A stretch of DNA of 64,000 nt from Thiotrichales bacterium (GTDB lineage Bacteria > Pseudomonadota > Gammaproteobacteria > Francisellales > CACEW01): contig CANJVU010000009.1 in the NCBI GenBank assembly GCA_947478525.1, positions 18,374-82,373 of the forward strand. Direction: 5' to 3'. The position numbers and the translations under genes were made by a program. The notes under the pieces are model-generated. The model did no database searches and was not told where the DNA came from. It worked only from the letters and a program-made list of their open reading frames with translations. Shown here piece after piece: positions 1 to 9,886 of the stretch. Positions within the stretch are counted from its first letter, which is position 1. Each line of letters starts with the position of its first letter.

Positions 1-3000
1 CCTACCGTAGAAGTTCGCCTTGGCTGGTTGGGTGCCGTTCCTGGCGGTGGAGACTGGAAGAGCAACTTCAATAGCATATTCCGACTTAATCCTTCCTGGC
101 GTCATTATTATTACACCACCCTGCTCTGCCAATATGGCTTCTTCAAAGGCGCCTATCACAATACCCTTCAGGAAATTGTCAAACTAGATACCGGTGACAC
201 GCTAAAACTGCAAAGCGCCCCACCAAAAGCCCAGAACCACGGTGTTAAAAATTTCATCATGGATAAGCCACAGGTGACGCTCGCGGATGTGGTGATCCCA
301 GACCAGTTAATTCCTGATACTACGGTTGCCAAGGAAGAAGCCAACACCGCTAAACACGCCAATGACTGGACGTCTTTCGTTAATAATTTGGCAAAAAACA
401 GCCCCGACCAATTGCTTCCTTTATGCCAAGGCATCAACGCTACGGATAAACCCAATGGCACAATGCCGATTACCAAATCACTTAATGAAGATTATCTCGC
501 CATCAAGGATGGTTATCTGTATGTATTCAAAGGAACCTCAGACTCTTCAATGACGCTGGATCAGGAATATTTTTTAAATGACAGCCAACTGTACCCCATC
601 GATTTAACTCAACTCGCAGGTACCGATCAAAGGCAACATACCTTCGATGGCCAGCCAGGTTTACAGCTTGAGCCTGGATTCTCCTATCAAATCGCCGTAT
701 CACACTGGCAGTGGAGCTGGGCACGCATTAACTATTTTGGTGGCATTGACCCTGCCTTTAAAGGCTTATCTGGCGCCGCCAAAGATGCGATTGCCAATCA
801 GAGCAAAACCACCATCCCCCCATCCTCTGGCTCTGTGGCACAACAAAATCGCCTGGCACGGTTTGGCAAAGCCGTTTCCATCACCCAAGCCATGACCACG
901 CCTCAACGCGCTGCTGCTTCTGTTAAAACCCCCGATACCATCAGCCCACAATTAGTGTGCGTGCATGATGGTCAGCCCTTGGTATGGTTTATCGATGATC
1001 CAGTGCGTATGGCATTGGAAATTAATAACGATTTAATCGCAGCACATTGCAGTTTATTAAGCTCGTTGACAGCGATTGGTGACCGCCCCTATTCAGACAG
1101 TGCTTTTCTGGCGTATCAAAGTTTCTTTAACCCGGCGATTGCCAAACGTGGATTTTCGCAGCAAGTTTACAACAACCTCATGCTCGGCAGCATGGCCGGG
1201 AATTATATGTCTGCAGGCGCTTCCCCTGATCCCAATTTCCAAAATAACGCGCGCGCCTTCGCTGAGCAGGCTGAAAATACCTATATGGCTGCTGGCGCCA
1301 AGATCAATCAAAATACCATACGTGATGTTCTAAGTGTGGACATGCGCCGGCAACTGCGTTATCAAATGCGCTGGCTGCAGAGTACGCTGGTGCAACTATT
1401 CATGCAAAAAGCCGATAATAGCAAAGGCATGGTGTCAATTCATGAAGCGTTAAAAGATGGCTTTTCGGCACCGGATTTACATTATGGTGATGCATTTGGC
1501 AGCATCAATGCCCTGTTCGCCCGCCTGCCCTTTGACCCCAGCTGTTTTGATGAAAAGTTTGATATCGTACCCGATGAGGTTTTAGACAGAAAAAGCAATC
1601 TTCCCTCACAACTCCTGGTGTGGTCGATTGGTTCGCGTTATTTAAACACGCTTTCTAAACCGAATCATCCATTGTACAAATGTATATTCCCCGAGGTGGC
1701 CGTGGTAAATACCCTGCCGCCAGTGAGCGACAGTACCTTGGAATATCAGGTGGTGGAAAATGACGGCTCTGGCCAATTTCGTATTCATGCTTTCCGTGCC
1801 AATTATTATGGCCCAACCGCATACCAGATGTTCCAGCAAATCACCAGTGACGCTCGCCCACAATCAGGCCGTACCGATGTGCCGCAATTTGATGACGCCT
1901 ATGAATCTTCGTTTGGCAGCGAAGGCTTCAAAACCACAAAAGGCGCCATCAAAGCAATGATGTTGCCCACTGCTTTCACCGATACTGCATTAGGCGTTTA
2001 TGTCTTTGATCAGGTTCTCGCTGGTTTGATTTCACTGATGAACCATGCTACGCGTATCAACAGCCCCAGCAGCGACCAACTGTTAACCATGACTGAAATG
2101 CTAGAGCATGAACGTAGCTACACTCGCACTCATTTGCTATACCTGATCAAAGCTACCAATGATGCGCTGTTTGTTTCCCTCAATACGGGAGATATCGCTG
2201 CACAGTACGACCTGCAGCATCCACAAGTACTGGGACAGGTGCCGCATTGGATGATGAAAAACTTTGGTAATGCCAATGATTGGAAGCAACCGCTTAATGT
2301 TAATGACAGCCAGGTAGCCGTCGCGCAACAATACCGCTCGGTAGTAAAAGATCAGTATGGTAAAGCCAGTTATCAATATTCCAATCTTCAACATCTTGGG
2401 GCTGCTGACAGCAAAGAGGCGCAAAATGCTTTTGGCTCGATGGTGCCCAAATCCCAGCTGATCCCACTAGATTATCGCCAGCATGAACAGCTGATCACCT
2501 TCAATACCTGCACCTATGACATCAGTCACATGTATAAACCCTGGGATGAAGAAATCTCTGATTCTGCTAATAGCCCCGGTGTCCTTAAAAAGACTCTGCA
2601 ACGGGTCAGACGGGTGAATGAAATGCTGATGACCAAGAAAGGCATCGGCCCAATCTTTGGTGCATTCCAGCTATTCAACCTGGTCGACAGCATCGAAATG
2701 CTGCATAACGACATGGCCAATAAAAAAGACAAACAACGCTTTCAGCATGAACTGGAAGATTGGCTACGTATTGCCATGATCATCAACGACATCGTCGCGG
2801 TCACGGCAGAATGCCTGGAAAGCTGGGGCAATATTAATCCAACAATGCTATTCACCACTGCAAACATACATCAACCGCATGGGCTAACCATTGGGGATGT
2901 TGCCAGAAGCGGTAAACATCCTCGTTATCCGCATGATACTGAAGTTGCTTTTAATTTTGAGGCAGATAAAACCGGCAAACTCAAAACCCGTTACTTCATG

Positions 3001-4443
3001 TGTCGCAAGTATCTCGTCAGTGGCGCTACCCGCTGGTGGAGTGATTACCTCAAATATATGGCTCGCGCCAGTAATGCTGCGATTGCCGCATTCAGTATCT
3101 GCGACTTGATGCACAGCCATAATTTAAATGATGTTATTGGCAACTCACTCAGCGCTGTTTCCGCCACAGCCGATACGGCGGAAATGATGGTTAAGGCGAT
3201 GGAACGAAAAAAGCAAACTTTTACAAAAATAACTTCGCCCAAAAAAATACAACCAACTGATGGTTTTTCCACCCCACAAAACTCATCACAGCCAACGGAT
3301 GATTTTAAAACCGCAAACTTGACAGAAGAACCTACAGATAGTTTTGCTGAAGCCGCAACAACAGAATCTCAAAATGCCACTCGCTCCATATTTAGCCGAA
3401 TAACAATTTTAGCTGATCAAGCTGGATTGACTGGTGGCATCTTTGATGGTTTCGCCAATTTGATCTGGATGTTCCCTCGTGCAGTTATTGTTTGTGTTCC
3501 CATTATTGGTGAACTGGCAAGCATTGGTTTAATTGCCTGGGGTATTATCGATGCAATTGTCAGATCCCAGGAAGATCATGGCATTGATGCATGGGCCGCA
3601 TTTGGTCCCTTTGGTAATTCGAGCGAATCCACGCTAGGCCCCTGGTGCCAGAAAAATCTTCCAACCAACCAAAGTTGGTTTTTAGATAGCACACAATTCC
3701 AGGAAGCTTGGAAAAGTTCCATGCTCAAAGAACCAAACTTCTGGCACTGGCGTCAGACAGAGCACAGCAAACATCTCGCTTGTATTTGGGCTCAACCGTC
3801 TCATGGTCCTTACGATTGCTATGCCAGCCTATTGGCTACGCTTGGCAATCCCACCATTAGCATTCAGGATACCACCTTGAACAACACTCCTGTAAAACAA
3901 GTTACGGTCAACATTGGCTGCGCAGATATCAGCATCAATCAGAATACCGTTTGTATTCGTTCACAATGGCAAATTTATCAGGCCCAGTCACCCAGACCTG
4001 CTAATCCACAAAACCCAACAATACTTCAAGTACCTTATACCATTTATCACGATGCTGATACTGACCCGCAAATCTGCAAGGTGATTCAAGTGCGAGATTC
4101 TCAAGCACCTTATTCCATCGTTGCTGTTGTGTACCTCATGAATAACCAATGGAAAGTGAATAATGACTCAGGCATGTGGCAATCCGCGGGCACATTTAAA
4201 GTACAACTGTGGGCTGCTTGTCAGATCAAGCAAGGCAACTTTAGCGTATTGTTGCCCTACCTAACGGTTGATGATCAGATGAATGAATGGGATGGAGATA
4301 ACACCGCACCTGCAGCTACCACCTCGCTTGGCTGCCCACCCAATCGTATTTATGCACAAAATGATACAGAACAGAATATCAGTTGGGTACGCGCCTTGCC
4401 GAGTCCTCCATTGACCGATATCATTATTACAAATGACTATTGA
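1..4443 (+). CDS. Large VasX-like putative secreted toxin, 5' end outside window
   Basis: The reading frame is open at base 1, so the true start lies upstream; a TTG at 28 is only the first start-like codon. At least 1,480 residues are encoded. The N-terminal third contains a GYLYVF element and later FIDDPVRMALEINNDL, which resemble the GYLYV and DP-helix features of VasX-type type VI secretion effectors. Most of the middle is helical and unrecognised. A hydrophobic stretch near bases 3430-3560 (FANLIWMFPRAVIVCVPIIG onward) could be a membrane hairpin, followed by a Cys-rich C-terminal domain of about 280 residues. The stop overlaps the next gene region, and three exported Sel1-repeat proteins follow, an arrangement seen for effector/immunity pairs. 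Being a large multidomain protein is seen; toxin function and type VI delivery are inference. A contact-independent surface protein is the main alternative. Confidence 0.45.
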   Translation, partial: PTVEVRLGWLGAVPGGGDWKSNFNSIFRLNPSWRHYYYTTLLCQYGFFKGAYHNTLQEIVKLDTGDTLKLQSAPPKAQNHGVKNFIMDKPQVTLADVVIPDQLIPDTTVAKEEANTAKHANDWTSFVNNLAKNSPDQLLPLCQGINATDKPNGTMPITKSLNEDYLAIKDGYLYVFKGTSDSSMTLDQEYFLNDSQLYPIDLTQLAGTDQRQHTFDGQPGLQLEPGFSYQIAVSHWQWSWARINYFGGIDPAFKGLSGAAKDAIANQSKTTIPPSSGSVAQQNRLARFGKAVSITQAMTTPQRAAASVKTPDTISPQLVCVHDGQPLVWFIDDPVRMALEINNDLIAAHCSLLSSLTAIGDRPYSDSAFLAYQSFFNPAIAKRGFSQQVYNNLMLGSMAGNYMSAGASPDPNFQNNARAFAEQAENTYMAAGAKINQNTIRDVLSVDMRRQLRYQMRWLQSTLVQLFMQKADNSKGMVSIHEALKDGFSAPDLHYGDAFGSINALFARLPFDPSCFDEKFDIVPDEVLDRKSNLPSQLLVWSIGSRYLNTLSKPNHPLYKCIFPEVAVVNTLPPVSDSTLEYQVVENDGSGQFRIHAFRANYYGPTAYQMFQQITSDARPQSGRTDVPQFDDAYESSFGSEGFKTTKGAIKAMMLPTAFTDTALGVYVFDQVLAGLISLMNHATRINSPSSDQLLTMTEMLEHERSYTRTHLLYLIKATNDALFVSLNTGDIAAQYDLQHPQVLGQVPHWMMKNFGNANDWKQPLNVNDSQVAVAQQYRSVVKDQYGKASYQYSNLQHLGAADSKEAQNAFGSMVPKSQLIPLDYRQHEQLITFNTCTYDISHMYKPWDEEISDSANSPGVLKKTLQRVRRVNEMLMTKKGIGPIFGAFQLFNLVDSIEMLHNDMANKKDKQRFQHELEDWLRIAMIINDIVAVTAECLESWGNINPTMLFTTANIHQPHGLTIGDVARSGKHPRYPHDTEVAFNFEADKTGKLKTRYFMCRKYLVSGATRWWSDYLKYMARASNAAIAAFSICDLMHSHNLNDVIGNSLSAVSATADTAEMMVKAMERKKQTFTKITSPKKIQPTDGFSTPQNSSQPTDDFKTANLTEEPTDSFAEAATTESQNATRSIFSRITILADQAGLTGGIFDGFANLIWMFPRAVIVCVPIIGELASIGLIAWGIIDAIVRSQEDHGIDAWAAFGPFGNSSESTLGPWCQKNLPTNQSWFLDSTQFQEAWKSSMLKEPNFWHWRQTEHSKHLACIWAQPSHGPYDCYASLLATLGNPTISIQDTTLNNTPVKQVTVNIGCADISINQNTVCIRSQWQIYQAQSPRPANPQNPTILQVPYTIYHDADTDPQICKVIQVRDSQAPYSIVAVVYLMNNQWKVNNDSGMWQSAGTFKVQLWAACQIKQGNFSVLLPYLTVDDQMNEWDGDNTAPAATTSLGCPPNRIYAQNDTEQNISWVRALPSPPLTDIIITNDY

Positions 4444-4454
4444 TGGAATGCCCT

Positions 4455-5150
4455 ATGAAAATAATTACAAAAACAATTGCACTACTCCTGTTAGTATTAT
4501 CGGGGGTCGTTTACGCTGATAATGCTGCAGGGCTGGCTGCGATTAACGCTGGCAATTACAAGCTTGCATTGCAAGAATTTCAGGAAGCCGCTAATCAAGG
4601 TAATATTGAGGCGACATATAATTTAGCGTTGATGTATGACCGAGGACTTGGGGTTTCAGAAAACAAACAGAAAGCAGCAACATTTTACCAAACCGCCGCC
4701 AAACAGGGCTATACAAGCGCAATGTTGAATTTGGGTACTTTGTATGTCAATGGGGTTGGAATATCTCAAGATACAGAGAGGGGAATTTATTGGTATCAAG
4801 AAGCGTACAAACATGGTGAAAAAGGAAAAGCCGCTTATGCTATTGGCCTAATTTATTATTATGGACGAGGAACTCAACCCAATTATTCTCAGTCAATAAA
4901 ATACTTTTCTCTAGGAGCTAATGCTGGCAATTCTCTCTCCATGGAAATGCTAGGAACAATTTACTTAAACGGCCAAGGTGTAAAGCCAGATTACCAACAA
5001 GCCTACAATTATTTTTACAAAGCCAAAATACTTGGCGATAAAGATGCTGAACAAGGATTGGCGCAGCTTTATGCCAAGTTGACGCCTCAACAGATTCAAC
5101 AGTTACAGAATGGAACTTTTAAAATGAGCGAGTTAAATACTACCAGCTAA
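4455..5150 (+). CDS. Exported Sel1-repeat protein, candidate immunity protein
   Basis: About 231 residues with a clear Sec signal peptide (MKIITKTIALLLLVLSGVVYA) followed by about four Sel1-like repeats with the A..LG..Y..G.GV pattern, a helical solenoid used for protein binding. The start at 4455 is chosen because it begins the signal peptide and has GGAA upstream; an ATG at 4443 overlaps the previous stop and would add four residues. The C-terminus ends with LTPQQIQQLQNGTFKM, a motif repeated in the two following proteins. Position directly after the large toxin-like gene and predicted periplasmic location suggest it binds and neutralises that protein, as Sel1-type immunity proteins do for some type VI lipase effectors. 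The function is inferred; the fold is clear. Confidence 0.8.
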   Translation: MKIITKTIALLLLVLSGVVYADNAAGLAAINAGNYKLALQEFQEAANQGNIEATYNLALMYDRGLGVSENKQKAATFYQTAAKQGYTSAMLNLGTLYVNGVGISQDTERGIYWYQEAYKHGEKGKAAYAIGLIYYYGRGTQPNYSQSIKYFSLGANAGNSLSMEMLGTIYLNGQGVKPDYQQAYNYFYKAKILGDKDAEQGLAQLYAKLTPQQIQQLQNGTFKMSELNTTS

Positions 5151-5184
5151 ATATTGACATTTTTAACAACAAGTTTACAGCAAT

Positions 5185-7257
5185 ATGAAAAAGAAAAAAC
5201 CAGTAAAAAAATTAGAATCGATATTAATTTTCTCAGGAGTATTAATTTTCTGTGTGTCGGTCGCAGCTTTTATTATCATCAACACTTTTAAAACAAACCA
5301 TCCTTTTCCTATGGTGGATGGAGATACTTCTTTTACTCTTCTTGAAAACTCCGCTAATCAAGGAGATCCTGAAGCGATGTTCAAACTTGGCTATATCTAT
5401 GAGCATGGAGTCAACATCAAGGAAAACAATAAACTTGCCGTAGAATATTACGAAGGCGCGGTTGATAAGAAATATGCCCCAGCTTTCCTAAACTTAGGCT
5501 ATTTATACCTTAGCGGATTAGGCGTCCAACAAAATACCCAAAAGGCATTATCCCTTTTTGAACAAGCGGTGCAAGGTGGGAAACAAAGCGAAGGCAACTT
5601 AAATATTGGACTAATTTATTACTTTGGATTGGGCGTAACAAAAGATCCACAAAAAGCTTTGTACTATTTCAAAGCGGCTGCAGCGTATAATAATAAGAAT
5701 GCAAACTATTACGCTGGCCAAATCTATTTAGAAAGTAAAAATTACTCTCTTGCCTATCATTATTTTTATGTGGCCAATATGCTCGGAAACCCAGAAGCAA
5801 CTAATGGTTTAGCACAACTCTATCTTAAACTTACACCTGAGCAAATTCAACAACTGCAAGGAAAAACGCTCCCGGACACCAACAATGGATTAAGTGCGCT
5901 AGAAAATCACAATTACTTTCTTGCATTACAAATTTTTAACCAATCAGAAAACCAAAATAACCCTATTGCACTACTGTCATTAGGCTCGATGTATTATTTT
6001 GGCCTGGGTATTACACCTAATGCCACTATTGCAGCAAAATATTATACAGCAGCCGCAAAGCTAGGAAATCTAGATGCCATCGCCAATCTAGCAGAAATGT
6101 ATCATTATGGTATTGATGTCCCTCGCAATTTAACAAAAGCGTTAGAATACGACCGACAGATTATTCAAAATTCGGCTTTAATGCTTCAACTTAACCGGCG
6201 AGTTGTGTTGGCACAGGCAGCGTACGATATTGCCTTGATATATTACCAGCAGCAACAATATCAAGAGGCTTTCAATTATTTTTTGATCTCTTCAAAGCTT
6301 GGCAGTGTGCATGCCTTTTATTATCTTGGTCAATTTTATTTACATGGTCTAAAACCAGTATCAGCAGATTTTCAAACAGCGTATCTATATTTTCTTAAAG
6401 CTGAACTGTTACAAGACCCTTGGGGAATGGAAGGATTAGGACAACTTCTGGCCAATTTAACGTTTCCTCAAATTGACGAACTTGATAACGGCACCTTTAA
6501 AATGACAGCGGCTACATTGGCTCTTGCACAGACAATTCCAATGCCTACCTATAATTATAAAAAACAAGAAACAACACTAATCAATCTTGCTAAAATTTAC
6601 ATGCAAGGTAAAGAAGTACCTCAAAATCAAGCACTCGCGAAACAGTATCTGCACGATGCAGAAAAAGTCAAACTCAGGCTTAATCAAAAACCTATCATAT
6701 ACTTATATACCGATGGCTTTATGAGCACTTTCAACCCTACTGTTAAAAGGAATCCATATGCGTCCTTAGAAAATCCCTATAATTACAGCGTCAACTATAT
6801 GCAAGGTTTACAAGGCCAAGTTTCAGGAACTTTAAATGCCGCCCTATTCGCTTTCAGTGGATCAGGAACACAAAATTCAACGCCAACCGTAGAAAAGCAA
6901 TATTTCAGTAGATTAAAAGCCCAAGACAGACCTTTTTTCGATTACAACCTCCCCTACCAATTAGGGCTTTTATACTACAACCAAAAAAATTACCCAGAAG
7001 CATTGAGCGCCTTCTTAAAGGCAGAAAAACTTGGCAGTTCTGCTGCAGGTAATCAATTAGGAATTATGTACTTAAATGGCCAAGGTGTTCAGAAAAATCT
7101 GCAGAGTGCTTTTAATTATTTTGTCAAAGCATCTATGCTGGAAAATAAAGCGGCTAAAAAAAACCTCCAGGTAATCGCTAATAAAGTCACTTCTGCAAAA
7201 CTCAACGCTTTAATAAATGGTACCTACCAACAAAAATTTTACTTGGTGCCATCATGA
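5185..7257 (+). CDS. Membrane-anchored Sel1-repeat protein with three tandem modules
   Basis: A 690-residue protein with a basic N-terminus and one transmembrane anchor (about residues 11-33), then many Sel1-like repeats. Two internal segments, LTPEQIQQLQGKT near residue 215 and LTFPQIDELDNGTFKM near residue 425, match the C-terminal ends of the flanking Sel1 proteins, so this protein reads as three immunity-like units joined in one chain. The third unit carries a less regular insert around residues 500-570. The start is the ATG at 5185 after a 34-base gap; the stop overlaps the next start (ATGA). It is probably periplasmic and tethered to the inner membrane. Partner unknown. Confidence 0.78.
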   Translation: MKKKKPVKKLESILIFSGVLIFCVSVAAFIIINTFKTNHPFPMVDGDTSFTLLENSANQGDPEAMFKLGYIYEHGVNIKENNKLAVEYYEGAVDKKYAPAFLNLGYLYLSGLGVQQNTQKALSLFEQAVQGGKQSEGNLNIGLIYYFGLGVTKDPQKALYYFKAAAAYNNKNANYYAGQIYLESKNYSLAYHYFYVANMLGNPEATNGLAQLYLKLTPEQIQQLQGKTLPDTNNGLSALENHNYFLALQIFNQSENQNNPIALLSLGSMYYFGLGITPNATIAAKYYTAAAKLGNLDAIANLAEMYHYGIDVPRNLTKALEYDRQIIQNSALMLQLNRRVVLAQAAYDIALIYYQQQQYQEAFNYFLISSKLGSVHAFYYLGQFYLHGLKPVSADFQTAYLYFLKAELLQDPWGMEGLGQLLANLTFPQIDELDNGTFKMTAATLALAQTIPMPTYNYKKQETTLINLAKIYMQGKEVPQNQALAKQYLHDAEKVKLRLNQKPIIYLYTDGFMSTFNPTVKRNPYASLENPYNYSVNYMQGLQGQVSGTLNAALFAFSGSGTQNSTPTVEKQYFSRLKAQDRPFFDYNLPYQLGLLYYNQKNYPEALSAFLKAEKLGSSAAGNQLGIMYLNGQGVQKNLQSAFNYFVKASMLENKAAKKNLQVIANKVTSAKLNALINGTYQQKFYLVPS

Positions 7258-7934
7258 AAATCACCTTGCTTATAACATGCCTACTAATAAGCTTTATAAA
7301 TCAATCCGTTGCTGATTATGCTGAAGGAACTCGTGCATTTCAAAATCAAAATTATCTTAGCGCCGTAAAAGCCTTCAAAAATAGTGAAGATGATCCTAAT
7401 TCTCTGATTATGCTTGGCTACATGTACGAAAATGGTTACGGTGTCCCCCAAAGCTATATCCTCGCCAGACATTATTATGTGAAAGCAAATAGGCAAGGGG
7501 ATGAAAATGCACCTGTACTTCTTGGATTGCTTTATCATTACGGTAACGGCGTTAAACAAGATGACAATACCGCCCTATCGTATTTTGATAATGCTCGTTT
7601 TTCGGATAATCAAGAAGTCAGAAACCCAAGTCTTACTAATAAAGCCCTGATAGAAGAGCTAAACGGTAACTACACCCAAGCTTACAATGATTTCTACAAT
7701 GCTTACACTGCCACAAGCTGCTATCGTTTAGGGGAAATTTATTTACAAGGAACTGGCGGTATTGAAGTAAATTACCAGCAAGCGGCTAATAACTTTGATT
7801 GTGCGATAAAACTTGGGGATTATAGTGATGGGCTTAGCGGTACTGCCGCTGTGCTATCGACTCTAACACTAAAACAAATTCAACAATTACAGGCGGGTAC
7901 ATTTGAAATGAAAGAATTGAACACAGCATCTTAA
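7254..7934 (+). CDS. Exported Sel1-repeat protein, candidate immunity protein
   Basis: 226 residues starting at an ATG that overlaps the upstream stop. The N-terminus is a signal peptide (MKITLLITCLLISFINQSVA), followed by Sel1-like repeats with the LGYMYENGYGV and LGLLYHYGNGV signatures, a less regular central part, and the same C-terminal signature LTLKQIQQLQAGTFEMKEL seen in the other two Sel1 genes. It is the last of the three-gene Sel1 set. A protein-binding role in the periplasm is likely; a specific function is not known. Confidence 0.78.
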   Translation: MKITLLITCLLISFINQSVADYAEGTRAFQNQNYLSAVKAFKNSEDDPNSLIMLGYMYENGYGVPQSYILARHYYVKANRQGDENAPVLLGLLYHYGNGVKQDDNTALSYFDNARFSDNQEVRNPSLTNKALIEELNGNYTQAYNDFYNAYTATSCYRLGEIYLQGTGGIEVNYQQAANNFDCAIKLGDYSDGLSGTAAVLSTLTLKQIQQLQAGTFEMKELNTAS

Positions 7935-7954
7935 ACAACATAAAGGAGAATCTT

Positions 7955-8254
7955 ATGCCCCTATTTTGTATTATCGGACACGATGCCCCAGGCGCTACAG
8001 AAAAACGCAACAGGTTGCTACAAGCACACATCCAATATCTAAGCAAACTGAAACAGCAAAATAGATTAATGGCTGTTGGACCTTTATTTAGTGGCAAAAC
8101 CTCTGAGTCAGAATATTCTGGAAGTATGTTGCTTGTTGAATTTGATACCATTGAAGAAGCAAGAGCATGGTACGAGCAAGACGATTATTACCTAGCTGGT
8201 GTTTATCAAACACTCGAAGTTAGACCATACATTGATGCTATGCCATTTTGTTAG
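7955..8254 (+). CDS. YciI-like protein
   Basis: 99 residues with good similarity to the YciI/ferredoxin-like alpha-beta fold: MPLFCIIGHDAPGATEKR, R..H..YL, and a C-terminal ARAWYEQDDYYLAGVYQTLEVRPY segment. Family members are small dimeric proteins, some linked to ring-cleavage chemistry, but most have no known reaction. AAGGAGAAT lies just upstream of the ATG. It starts a string of closely spaced small-molecule enzyme genes running to 11321, so it may act in the same pathway. Confidence 0.85.
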   Translation: MPLFCIIGHDAPGATEKRNRLLQAHIQYLSKLKQQNRLMAVGPLFSGKTSESEYSGSMLLVEFDTIEEARAWYEQDDYYLAGVYQTLEVRPYIDAMPFC

Positions 8255-8262
8255 GAAATTTT

Positions 8263-9117
8263 ATGCCATTTATTCAAGCAAACGATATTAAAATATTTTA
8301 TCGGGTCTTCCAAAATGGAGTGGAATCCGCAACAATCAATCCTGCTTTATCCACCATGATTGTACTACATGGAGCACCAGGTTTAATTGATCATCAAATT
8401 GAAGTAGAAGCTTGGAAAGGTTTTTCAAACACAGTACAAGTTATTTTCCCTGATTTACGTGGGTGCGGCCAAACTGAAGATGGTGATCTTGATCAATGGA
8501 GCTTAAAATTATGTAGCGAAGATCTACATGCCTTTTGCCAAAAACTGGGGATTCACAAACCCATCTTGGCAGGCATATCTTCCGGTGGGTTTATTATTAT
8601 GCATTACTTGGACAAATATGCCGACTATCCCAGAGGAATTATTTTGTGCAACACCGAAGCCAGAAAATCCCCTGTTGAGCGTAAAAAAGTTTTTTTACGC
8701 GTGGGAACAGCTAAAGCAGCAGAGGCTGCTGCAATTTTTGATGCAAATCCCACCAATTTGGAAAAATCAAATGCATTCTTTGAAACCTGTGTTCCCTACT
8801 TTTCTAAAAAACCATTTTCATTAATGGCTCCAGTTAAAACGAATACTTTTTTATGGCTCAAAAATTCGAAAGAATGGAGTGAAATTGATTTCCGGGAAAA
8901 TCTCAAAAAGATTCAATGCCCTACTTTATACTTGTCAGGCACAGATGACCCCAATCACCCGCTTGCTTCAGCGATAGAAGCGGTAAATTGTATTCCAAAG
9001 GCTTTTGTACATTTTGATCCTATTCAAGACGCTGGAGCACCAGTTTACCAAGATCAACCCAATGCTTTTGAAAAACGCGTTAGCAATTTTTTAGCTTTAA
9101 TAAAGGATAATTCATGA
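8263..9117 (+). CDS. Alpha/beta hydrolase, proline-iminopeptidase-like
   Basis: 284 residues from the ATG at 8263, chosen because AGGAA precedes it; an upstream TTG lacks a usable ribosome site. The protein has the HGAPG oxyanion-hole motif near residue 35, the nucleophile elbow GISSG with Ser106, DLRGCGQT after strand 4, and a C-terminal GTDDPNHP segment for the acidic residue. The family hydrolyses esters, amides or N-terminal peptides. It is clearly paralogous to the hydrolase at 23068 (shared CNTEAR and GAPVY motifs), which sits in the biosynthetic cluster. The stop overlaps the next gene (ATGA), so the two are translationally coupled. Substrate unknown. Confidence 0.88.
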   Translation: MPFIQANDIKIFYRVFQNGVESATINPALSTMIVLHGAPGLIDHQIEVEAWKGFSNTVQVIFPDLRGCGQTEDGDLDQWSLKLCSEDLHAFCQKLGIHKPILAGISSGGFIIMHYLDKYADYPRGIILCNTEARKSPVERKKVFLRVGTAKAAEAAAIFDANPTNLEKSNAFFETCVPYFSKKPFSLMAPVKTNTFLWLKNSKEWSEIDFRENLKKIQCPTLYLSGTDDPNHPLASAIEAVNCIPKAFVHFDPIQDAGAPVYQDQPNAFEKRVSNFLALIKDNS

Positions 9118-9884
9118 AACTTGAACCCATCGGCATTTTGGCTGCAGTTGCAGAAGAAATTAATGCCATCAAAGCCAGGGTGATTCATCCTGAGGAAATC
9201 ACCATTGGTAAAGCAACATTTACCAAAGGCACTCTAAATGGCGTCAAAGTGGTCGTGGCTCTGCTAGAAAACGGCTGGGGAAAAGTCGACGCCAGCGCTA
9301 CGGTAACGACGTTAATACTGTCCTGTAATGTTAAGGCTATCATTTTCAGTGGCTTGGGTGGCGCTATTGATCCGGCATTAACGGTGGGTGATATCGTTAT
9401 CTCCAATATCGCCTTCCAACATGACTTTAGTGGTGAACCATTCTTTCCTCAATGCCATATACCCTCCGCAAATACCGTGGAGGCCAAAGCAGATCAAACC
9501 CTTATCGCCTGTGCAGAGAAAGCGGCACAAACCTTTATCAGCCAATTCGACCAGATTATTGAACGTCGCCATATTGAGCAATTTAAACTGCACCCTAAAT
9601 ACGTGATTGGCACTATTGCCACGGGAGATCAATTTATTTCTTGTCCGGAACAAGTGACAGCGATCCGGGCTTTTGACCCTACCACCCAAGCCGTGGATAT
9701 GGAAAGTGCCGCGATTCTGCATGTTGCTGAACGTTTTGGCATTCCTGCTGTGGTGCTCAGAACCATGTCAGATAATGCCAATCATGATGCGCATATTGAT
9801 TTTCCGGCATTTAATCAGCATATTGCAGGTATTTATTCAGCAGAGCTGGTCACGAACCTGCTCAGTGTATTAAAAGGAGCTTAA
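9114..9884 (+). CDS. 5'-methylthioadenosine/S-adenosylhomocysteine nucleosidase family
   Basis: 256 residues with hallmark nucleoside-phosphorylase/MTAN motifs: IGILAAVAEEI at the N-terminus, GLGGAIDP, TGDQFI, VDMESAA (purine-binding Glu) and RTMSDNAN with the catalytic Asp. The family cleaves methylthioadenosine or S-adenosylhomocysteine to adenine and the thio-ribose. It is slightly longer than a standard Pfs/MtnN (about 230 residues), mainly because of an insert around residues 130-165, so substrate preference could differ. It is coupled to the upstream hydrolase by a four-base overlap and followed by an SGNH hydrolase after two bases. Confidence 0.88.
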   Translation: MKLEPIGILAAVAEEINAIKARVIHPEEITIGKATFTKGTLNGVKVVVALLENGWGKVDASATVTTLILSCNVKAIIFSGLGGAIDPALTVGDIVISNIAFQHDFSGEPFFPQCHIPSANTVEAKADQTLIACAEKAAQTFISQFDQIIERRHIEQFKLHPKYVIGTIATGDQFISCPEQVTAIRAFDPTTQAVDMESAAILHVAERFGIPAVVLRTMSDNANHDAHIDFPAFNQHIAGIYSAELVTNLLSVLKGA

Positions 9885-9886
9885 CC

